DNA of 64,000 nt, from positions 496,001-560,000 of the forward strand of contig NZ_JAVJSX010000008.1 of assembly GCF_040219215.1 (NCBI RefSeq), in the 5' to 3' direction. Below the pieces are notes generated by a model, which was given only the letters and a program-made list of their open reading frames with translations, was not told the DNA's origin and made no database searches. Each line of letters starts with the position of its first letter. The first letter of the stretch is position 1. The DNA is from Thalassobaculum_A sp040219215. GTDB lineage: Bacteria; Pseudomonadota; Alphaproteobacteria; Thalassobaculales; Thalassobaculaceae. Shown in pieces: positions 58,212 through 64,000 of the stretch. Both the position numbers and the translations under genes were made by a program.

Positions 58212-59546
58212 TCACGTCCGGTCGATCAGGTGCAGATAGGATCCTAAGACGCGCCCGCGCTGCAGGCCTTGGAAGCCGAGGACTGTTCCGGCCGCATCTT
58301 CGACCTCGAACGGGCGATCGGCGGCGCCCTCGGTTCCGACGGTCGAATAGTGGAACTCATGACCGCGCAGGCATGTTCCGACCGGACCGAACGGGGTCTC
58401 GGTCCGTGTCGTGATCAGCCGGTAGCCGAGGTGCAGGCGGCGCGCGTCGAACCGGGTGGTGAGCGGCAGCAGGCCGGCCATCCGGTGGCTGGTACCGTCG
58501 GCATCCACCAGGACGTCGCCGAGCGCCATGAAGCCGCCGCACTCGCCGTGGACCCAGGCGCCGCGCCCGGCGGCGGCGCGGAGGCCGGCGCGGAACCGGT
58601 CGGCGGCGGCGAGCCTGCCAGCGTGCAGTTCAGGGTACCCGCCGGGCAGGAACACCGCGTCCGCATCCGGGGCGGGCGGTTCGTCCGCGAGCGGGGAGAA
58701 GAACGTCAACGTGGCGCCTGCGTTTCGCCACCCGTCCAGCAGATGCGGATACAGGAACGCGAACGCTTCGTCGCGCGCCACCGCGATCCGATTGCCGAGC
58801 GGCGGCAGGGGAGGCGCGCACGCGCCGCCGACCTGTGCGGGGCGGGCGATAGCCCGCACCCCGTCGAGATCGACATGCGTTTCGGCCAGGGCGACGATCC
58901 GGTGGAGCCAGTCCGCCAGGGCCGGGTCTTCGCCGGCCTGCACGAGGCCGAGATGGCGCGACGGCCGGTCGGTCGCCGCATCCCGTGGGACGGCGCCGAC
59001 CACCGGCAGGCCCAGCGGGGCGAGGGCATGGCGCAGCAGGCCGGTGTGCCGGTCGCTGCCGACCCGGTTCAGGATCACGCCGGCCACCGGCACCGCCGGA
59101 TCGAAGCTGCGGAAGCCGTGCACCAGGGCGGCGACCGACCCGGCCTGCCGGGCCGCATCGACCACCAGCAGGACCGGCCAGCCGGTGCGCCGCGCCAGCG
59201 CGGCCGTCGATCCGTCGTCAACCGCACCCGCCGTGGGCGCGCCGTCGAACAGGCCCATCACGCCCTCGACCACCACCAGGTCGGCATCGCCGCCGCGGTC
59301 GGCAACCAGCCCGTCCAGGCAGTCCGGTCGCATTGCCCAGCCGTCAAGGTTGATGGAGGAGCGTCCGGTGGCCGCTTCGTGGAAGCGGGGGTCGATGTAG
59401 TCCGGACCGACCTTGGCCGGAGCCACCTGAAGGCCGCGCCGGGTGAACGCCGCCATCAGCGCGGTGGCGACCGTGGTCTTGCCGGCGCCCGAGGATGGCG
59501 CCGCGACGATGAGGCCGGGCGCGGGCCTTGGGTACTGCGAGGTCAC
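58212..59546 (-). CDS. cobB: Cobyrinate a,c-diamide synthase
   Basis: 444 residues. The ATP-binding domain opens IVAAPSSGAGKTTVATALMA with Walker A near residue 20, followed by VGPDYIDPRFHE. The glutamine amidotransferase-like C domain has WVHGECGGFMALG with the conserved Cys and RGHEFHYSTVG. It amidates the a and c side chains of the corrin ring. It overlaps cobA by 4 nt, so the two are coupled. Confidence 0.94.
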   Translation of the reverse strand: MTSQYPRPAPGLIVAAPSSGAGKTTVATALMAAFTRRGLQVAPAKVGPDYIDPRFHEAATGRSSINLDGWAMRPDCLDGLVADRGGDADLVVVEGVMGLFDGAPTAGAVDDGSTAALARRTGWPVLLVVDAARQAGSVAALVHGFRSFDPAVPVAGVILNRVGSDRHTGLLRHALAPLGLPVVGAVPRDAATDRPSRHLGLVQAGEDPALADWLHRIVALAETHVDLDGVRAIARPAQVGGACAPPLPPLGNRIAVARDEAFAFLYPHLLDGWRNAGATLTFFSPLADEPPAPDADAVFLPGGYPELHAGRLAAADRFRAGLRAAAGRGAWVHGECGGFMALGDVLVDADGTSHRMAGLLPLTTRFDARRLHLGYRLITTRTETPFGPVGTCLRGHEFHYSTVGTEGAADRPFEVEDAAGTVLGFQGLQRGRVLGSYLHLIDRT

Positions 59547-60382
59547 CCGGTTCGCCGCTCCCGACCGAGGCCGAGCGGGTCGGCCTCCAGCACGCGGCCC
59601 TCGGTCAACGCGCCCAGCCAGTCGAGGCCGGCACGCAGGCGGGCGACCGCGCCGACCACCACCACGCAGGGCGGCGCCATTCCGGCGGCCTCCGCATCGG
59701 CACTGGCCCCGGCCAGGGTGGTCTCCAGCACCCGCTGGTCCGGCAGGGCGGCGTTGGAGACGATGGCGACCGGGGTATCGGCCGCCTTGCCGCCGTCGAT
59801 CAGCCGGTCGGCGATGGTCCCGAGGTGCTTCATTGCCATGTAGATCACCAGCACCGGCGCGCCCTTGGCCAGGGCGGCCCAGTCGACCCCGGCAACGTCG
59901 CCGGTTGCGTCATGGCCGGTGATGAAGGTGACGGCGTGGTTGGTGTCGCGGTGGGTGACCGGAATGCCGGCGTAGGCGAGGCCGCCGATCCCGGCGGTCA
60001 CGCCCGGCACGATGCGGAACGGCACCTCGGCGGCCACCAGGCTCAACGCCTCCTCGCCGCCGCGGCCGAACACGAACGGGTCGCCGCCCTTCAGTCGCAG
60101 TACTCGCAGCCCCTGGCGCGCCAGTTGAACCAGCCGCAGCGAGATGTCGGCCTGCTTGGGCGACGGCTTGCCGCCGCGCTTGCCGGCGTATTCCAGGGTC
60201 GCCTCGGCCCGGGCGAGGCCCAGAACGCCGTCGCTGACCAGCGCGTCATAGACCACGACATCGGCGTTCTGCAGGGCGTGGAGCGCGTGCAGGGTCAGCA
60301 GGCCGGGGTCGCCGGGCCCGGCGCCGCACAGCCAGACATGGCCGGTCTGGAAGTCCGGCGGAGAATAGGGAGCGCGATTCAT
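59543..60382 (-). CDS. cobA: Uroporphyrinogen-III C-methyltransferase
   Basis: 279 residues. SAM-binding motifs are WLCGAGPGDPGLLTLHALH, LRLKGGDPFVFGRGGEEA, VPGVTAGIGGLAYAGIPVTH and ITGHDATGD. It makes precorrin-2, the branch point to cobalamin and siroheme. There is no CysG oxidase or HEM4 domain, so it is the short form. It diverges from cbiD with only 70 nt between the start codons. Confidence 0.94.
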   Translation of the reverse strand: MNRAPYSPPDFQTGHVWLCGAGPGDPGLLTLHALHALQNADVVVYDALVSDGVLGLARAEATLEYAGKRGGKPSPKQADISLRLVQLARQGLRVLRLKGGDPFVFGRGGEEALSLVAAEVPFRIVPGVTAGIGGLAYAGIPVTHRDTNHAVTFITGHDATGDVAGVDWAALAKGAPVLVIYMAMKHLGTIADRLIDGGKAADTPVAIVSNAALPDQRVLETTLAGASADAEAAGMAPPCVVVVGAVARLRAGLDWLGALTEGRVLEADPLGLGRERRTG

Positions 60383-60452
60383 GGCGCTACCGTACCCGAG
60401 TGCGGCGTCGCGGGCCTAGTCCCGGGACGACCGGACGGGGTAGAAAACCGTC

Positions 60453-61541
60453 ATGGCCCGTAAACCGGAAGGTCCGCTTCGGCGCGGTTGGACGACTGGC
60501 GCTTGTGCAACCGCCGCGACCAAGGCGGCGTACACCGCGTTGTTGACCGGCGCCTTCCCCGATCCGGTGTCGATCCGGCTGCCGAAGGGCGAGGCGCCGG
60601 CGTTCGTCCTGGCGCGCGAGCAACTGGCCGACGGCTGGGCAATGGCCGGCATCGTCAAGGACGCCGGCGACGATCCGGACGTCACCCACGGTGCGACCGT
60701 CATCGCCACGGTGCGGCGCGGCGTAGCCGGGTCAGGGGTGACATTCCGGGCCGGCGCGGGCGTCGGGACGGTCACGCTGCCCGGCCTGCCGATCCCGCCG
60801 GACCAGCCTGCGATCAACCCGGTGCCGCGCCGGATGATGACCGAGATCGTCGCCGAGGTGGCGGTGGCGCACGGCGATTTGGGCGATGTCGAGATCGAGG
60901 TGTCGATTCCCGGCGGCGAAGCGCTGGCGGCCAAGACCTGGAACCCCCGCCTCGGCATCGTCGGCGGGCTGTCGATTCTCGGCACCACCGGCGTCGTGGT
61001 GCCGTTCTCCTGCGCGTCGTGGATCCACTCGATCCACCGCGGCATCGACGTGGCGCGCGCCGCCGGGCTCGACCGGGTGGTCGGCTGCACCGGCTCAACC
61101 ACCGAAGCGCTGGTGATGCAGCGCTATTCCCTGCCGGACATCGCCTATCTCGACATGGGCGATTTCGCCGGCGGGCTGCTGAAATACCTGCGTGCGCATC
61201 CGGTGCCGAACCTGACCCTGGCCGGCGGGTTCGGCAAGTTCTCCAAGCTGGCGCAGGGCCATCTCGACCTGCATTCCGGGCGCAGTCAGGTGGATCTTGA
61301 CTGGCTGGCCGACCAACTCGTCGATCTCGGCGGCGATGCCGGTCTGGCGGCGGCGACCCGCAGCGCCAACACCGCCGCCGAGGTGCTGTCGCGCGCGGCC
61401 GATGCCGGCCTGCCGCTGGCCGGCCGGGTGGCAGCGCTGGCCCGGGCGACGGCGCTGGAGGCGCTGCGCGGCGCCCCGGTGGCCGTCGAGGTGCTGGTGG
61501 TCGACCGGCAGGGCGTGGTGGTCGGAGAAGCCGGTGGCTGA
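60453..61541 (+). CDS. cbiD: Cobalt-precorrin-5B (C1)-methyltransferase
   Basis: 362 residues with the CbiD signature RRGWTTGACATAATKAAYTA near the N terminus, the GAGVGTVTLPGLPIPPDQPA segment and TGSTTEALVMQRYSLPDIAY. It methylates C1 in the anaerobic-type corrin route, and its presence beside cobK is common in alphaproteobacteria. It overlaps cobK by 8 nt. Confidence 0.93.
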   Translation: MARKPEGPLRRGWTTGACATAATKAAYTALLTGAFPDPVSIRLPKGEAPAFVLAREQLADGWAMAGIVKDAGDDPDVTHGATVIATVRRGVAGSGVTFRAGAGVGTVTLPGLPIPPDQPAINPVPRRMMTEIVAEVAVAHGDLGDVEIEVSIPGGEALAAKTWNPRLGIVGGLSILGTTGVVVPFSCASWIHSIHRGIDVARAAGLDRVVGCTGSTTEALVMQRYSLPDIAYLDMGDFAGGLLKYLRAHPVPNLTLAGGFGKFSKLAQGHLDLHSGRSQVDLDWLADQLVDLGGDAGLAAATRSANTAAEVLSRAADAGLPLAGRVAALARATALEALRGAPVAVEVLVVDRQGVVVGEAGG

Positions 61542-62322
61542 GCGCGTGCTGATCCTGGGCGGCACCGAGGAGGCGCGGCGGCTGGCGGCCGCGCTGGCGG
61601 AGGGTGGCATGTTCGAGCCGGTCACCGCCCTGGCGGGCCGCACGGTCGATCCGGCACCGGTCGCAGGCTCCGTGCGGGTCGGTGGGTTCGGCGGGCCGGA
61701 GGGGCTGGCCGAACACCTGCGCGCCGAAGGCTATGCGGCCCTGGTCGACGTCACCCACCCGTTCGCCCGGCAGATCTCGGCGCACGCCGCCGAGGCGGCG
61801 CGGGCGACTGGGGTGGCGCGCCTGGCGCTGGTCCGTCCGGGCTGGGTGGCCGGGGCCGGCGACCGCTGGCTCGAGGTTGGAGACGAGGCCGAGGCGGCTG
61901 CCGCCTTGGCGGGACTGGGGCTGCTCGATGGAACGTCGGTTTTCCTGGCGCTCGGCCGCCAGCGGATCATGGATTTCGCATCGGTCGCGGGCGTGCGCTT
62001 CCTGGTTCGCACCGTCGACCCGTTCGGGCCGCCTTGGCCCGGCTGCCGGGTGCTGGTCGGACGCGGCCCGTTCGACGCGGCGTCGGAGCGGGCGTTGCTG
62101 GAGCGCGAGGGTGTCGCTGCGATGGTCTGCCGAAACAGCGGCGGCGTCTCCGGTGCCGCGAAGCTGGTGGCGGCCCGTGCGCTCGAGGTGCCCGTCGTCA
62201 TGATCCGTCGCCCCGCTCCACCGGACCTGCCGGTGGCGGCGAGCGTGGCCGAGGCTCTGGACTGGCTGGCTGTGACCGTGGGCAAGACGGGCCCGGCAGC
62301 GTTGGAGGAGAGACGATCATGA
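61534..62322 (+). CDS. cobK: Cobalt-precorrin-6A reductase
   Basis: 262 residues, GTG start at 61534 inside the cbiD end. NADPH-type loop VLILGGTEEARRLAAALA, YAALVDVTHPFARQISAHAA and VFLALGRQRIMDF are the family features of CobK/CbiJ. It reduces a double bond of the corrin macrocycle. Its stop overlaps the ATG of a VOC gene. Confidence 0.92.
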   Translation: MAERVLILGGTEEARRLAAALAEGGMFEPVTALAGRTVDPAPVAGSVRVGGFGGPEGLAEHLRAEGYAALVDVTHPFARQISAHAAEAARATGVARLALVRPGWVAGAGDRWLEVGDEAEAAAALAGLGLLDGTSVFLALGRQRIMDFASVAGVRFLVRTVDPFGPPWPGCRVLVGRGPFDAASERALLEREGVAAMVCRNSGGVSGAAKLVAARALEVPVVMIRRPAPPDLPVAASVAEALDWLAVTVGKTGPAALEERRS

Positions 62323-62732
62323 ACGACCGGGATCAGAAAGCCGGCTCGGCATTCCGGGCCATCGGGGCGATCGACTACACGGTGATATTCGTGCGCGACA
62401 TGGCGGCGATGCGCCGCTTCTACGAGGGCGTCCTCGGCTTCGCCCTGCTGCGCGAGCTGTCGGCGGGGTGGATCGAGTACCGGGTCGGCGCCAACACCCT
62501 GGCCCTGGCCACGCCGAGCCGCACCGCGGCCGACGCGCCGGTCCCGGCCGGCAGCGCCGCCCTTCAGCTGGCGTTCAAGGTGCCGGTCGCCGACGTCGAC
62601 CGCTGCGCCAACGAACTGGCGCAGCATGGCATCACCCTGCTGTCACCGCCGACCGACCAGGCGTTCGGCCACCGCACCCTGTTCTTCCGCGACCCGGACG
62701 GCAATCTGCTGGAGATCTTTGCCGACATCTAG
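62319..62732 (+). CDS. VOC (glyoxalase/bleomycin-resistance) family protein
   Basis: 137 residues in two beta-alpha-beta-beta-beta modules: IDYTVIFVRDMAAMRRFYEG in the first, and VADVDRCANELAQHG with FGHRTLFFRDPDGNLLEIFA in the second. The closing Glu is a likely metal ligand. It could be a small metal-dependent enzyme. It is coupled to cobK by ATGA and has a GGAGGAG ribosome site, but no known step in B12 synthesis uses it. Confidence 0.87.
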   Translation: MNDRDQKAGSAFRAIGAIDYTVIFVRDMAAMRRFYEGVLGFALLRELSAGWIEYRVGANTLALATPSRTAADAPVPAGSAALQLAFKVPVADVDRCANELAQHGITLLSPPTDQAFGHRTLFFRDPDGNLLEIFADI

Positions 62733-62798
62733 CGGGCGACGTCCGGCGGTGTGGGAGTGGGTAGCAGGACTGAAGGTGACCCCGAGCGGGCTTCTTCC

Positions 62799-63329
62799 TT
62801 AGCTGCCGTTCCATTCCAAGCGCGTCAACTCGTACCAGACCTCCCCGTGCTCGCTGCCTGGGAACGGGGCGGAGTTGAAGGAGACCGTGCGGGTGTATCT
62901 CATGCCGATCTTCTCCATCACGCGGCGCGAGCCCTGGTTCACCGCCATGGTGCATGCCACGATCTTGTCATAGCCTGCGGCGCTGAATCCCCAGTTTACG
63001 AGAGCCAGCCCCCCTTCCGTTCCGAACCCCCGACCCCATTCCTTCCGGCGTAGGCGATATCCGATCTCGGCTAGCGTCTGGCTCTCTGGAAACAAACAGA
63101 ACCACCCGACGAACTCATCATTGATGGTTCGACGCGCCGTCCAAACGTGCTGCTCTGTTCCTCTCGGCATGAGAAACGTCACGTGCTTCGGGTCGGTCTT
63201 CTCATGGTCAACGGCGCCGCCGTTAAGAAAACGCATGACCTCTGGATCAAGCTCAAGGTCGATGAAGTCGGCGCGGTCTTCTGGGGAGCAAGGACTGAGC
63301 GTCAAATTCATCGTCTGCAACACGGCCAT
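62799..63329 (-). CDS. GNAT acetyltransferase with lower GC
   Basis: 176 residues with LTLSPCSPEDRADFIDLELD at the start, IGYRLRRKEWGRGFGTEGGL as the acetyl-CoA loop and MAVNQGSRRVMEKIGMRY near the end. I start at ATG 63329, which has GGAAA upstream; an ATG at 63311 is possible. Its base composition looks visibly lower in GC than flanking genes (AT-rich stretches at 63301-63380), which hints at recent transfer. It converges on the VOC gene. Confidence 0.85.
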   Translation of the reverse strand: MAVLQTMNLTLSPCSPEDRADFIDLELDPEVMRFLNGGAVDHEKTDPKHVTFLMPRGTEQHVWTARRTINDEFVGWFCLFPESQTLAEIGYRLRRKEWGRGFGTEGGLALVNWGFSAAGYDKIVACTMAVNQGSRRVMEKIGMRYTRTVSFNSAPFPGSEHGEVWYELTRLEWNGS

Positions 63330-63453
63330 GTTCGAATTTCCACTGAAGCATTCGCAAGTGCCACTGAAAGTATCGAACAAATGAGATCGTGCGGTATCGA
63401 GAGTTCCGCGGCACGGCAGTGGCGGTCACAGTGAGCGCGCCCCGCTCCTGCTT

Positions 63454-64000
63454 CTAGCCCAGCAGATCGCGCAGGGTCCGCATGAACACCCGGGCGCCGA
63501 TGCCGATCAGGTGGTCCGGGAAATCGTAGTCGGGGTTGTGCAGGCTGGGGTGGGTCTCGCCGGCGCCCAGGAAGAACATCGCCGACGGCGCGTGATCGCC
63601 GAAGCGGCCGAAATCCTCCGACGCCCGCAGCGGCGGAAAGCCGCGGTCGCACGGCACACCCTCGGCTTCGAGCGCGCGGTGCAGGTGACCGACCGCCGCC
63701 GGGGCGTTCTCGCAGTGCCTGAACACGTCGTGATAGTCGATCTCGACGCCCAGCCCGCAGTCACCGGCGGCCGATTCGGCCAGCTGCTCGGCCCTGGCGC
63801 GCAGGGCGTCCATGCGGGCGTCGGTCAGGGTCCGCAGCGTCGCCCAGACCTCGGCGTGCGCCGGGGCGATCCCGAACGCTGGCTCGCCCATCCGGGCGTG
63901 GGTCACGGTCACCATCGCGAAGGTGTCGTCGATCGGGCCGCCGCTGCCGAGCGCGGTCAGCGCCGGCATCAGGCCCGCCACCGCGTTCATCGGCGAGACA
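63454..64000 (-). CDS. M20 family amidohydrolase, copy 3, 5' end outside window
   Basis: Only the C-terminal part (about 180 codons) is inside the window; the frame stays open to the right edge. It has the M20 dimerisation and catalytic-domain elements EIDYHDVFRHCENAPAAVG, RASEDFGRFGDHAPSAMFFL and LHNPDYDFPDHLIGIG, the last matching the C-terminal His-site strand of the amidohydrolases at 55079-57443. It is clearly more divergent from that pair than they are from each other. Confidence 0.88.
   Translation of the reverse strand, partial: VSPMNAVAGLMPALTALGSGGPIDDTFAMVTVTHARMGEPAFGIAPAHAEVWATLRTLTDARMDALRARAEQLAESAAGDCGLGVEIDYHDVFRHCENAPAAVGHLHRALEAEGVPCDRGFPPLRASEDFGRFGDHAPSAMFFLGAGETHPSLHNPDYDFPDHLIGIGARVFMRTLRDLLG

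Noticed and set aside
58269..59843. 524-codon plus-strand open frame across cobB and part of cobA
   Set aside because: cobB and cobA on the minus strand have full motifs; this is an antisense artefact.
60383..60452. Cobalamin riboswitch between cobA and cbiD
   Set aside because: The gap of 70 nt is too short for the element and no B12-box-like sequence was seen.
1..64000. Insertion sequences, prophage, integrase, tRNA or rRNA genes
   Set aside because: No transposase or integrase signature, no tRNA-like T-arm and no rRNA sequence was recognised on either strand by reading.

Overview
The window is chromosomal DNA of a high-GC, Gram-negative bacterium, most likely an alphaproteobacterium of the Rhodospirillales type. 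This is inferred from TRAP and M20-rich gene content, a DUF6460-like membrane protein, dense operons with ATGA/GTGA stop-start overlaps, many GTG starts, and a TTGCCG-N17-TATACG promoter of the alphaproteobacterial kind. No rRNA, tRNA, insertion sequence, phage gene or CRISPR array was found.

Region 1 (1-23.6 kb) is the most unusual part. It opens with a type I secretion ABC transporter (cut by the window edge) and its HlyD-like adaptor. These are translationally coupled to a glycosyltransferase, a TPR-glycosyltransferase, a second GT4 enzyme and a second TPR-glycosyltransferase. Then comes a 'sporadic carbohydrate cluster' pair (2OG-Fe(II) oxygenase and LIC12192-type protein) and a long co-directional sugar operon: sugar epimerases, GmhA-like isomerase, GmhB-like phosphatase, transaldolase-like aldolase, a nucleotidyltransferase-kinase with HldE domains in reversed order, Gfo/Idh/MocA oxidoreductase, a nucleotide-sugar dehydrogenase homologue lacking the catalytic Cys, a methyltransferase, a split transketolase and a canonical UDP-sugar dehydrogenase. 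The run ends with an RTX-repeat protein, a plausible cargo of the secretion system. My reading is a locus that makes an unusual heptose-like or otherwise modified activated sugar and may place it on a secreted surface protein or glycan.

Region 2 (23.6-29.7 kb) holds a PPK2-type kinase, an orphan periplasmic binding protein, a five-PAS hybrid histidine kinase and a stand-alone receiver protein. Region 3 (29.7-38.9 kb) holds an aminopeptidase P, an MttB-family methyltransferase next to a dimethylglycine/sarcosine dehydrogenase-like flavoprotein, and a minus-strand set of a small PilZ-like protein, a class III cyclase-like protein and a pentapeptide-repeat protein. Region 4 (39-46.1 kb) holds a universal stress protein, a HlyC-type lysine acyltransferase without a neighbouring toxin, a TRAP transporter (binding protein, attenuator-like terminator, fused QM permease, 39-residue membrane protein), a DUF6460-like protein, an OmpA-type lipoprotein and an NTF2-like protein.

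Region 5 (46.3-55.2 kb) carries two divergent operons for sugar-acid catabolism: lactonase, SDR and two FAH-family enzymes on the minus strand; reductase, GST, DgoK, DgoA, a beta-hydroxyacid dehydrogenase and MarC on the plus strand. Region 6 (55.1-64 kb) has tandem M20 amidohydrolases, a GNAT, cobalamin genes (cobB, cobA divergent from cbiD, cobK), a VOC protein, a lower-GC GNAT and a third M20 enzyme cut by the right edge.
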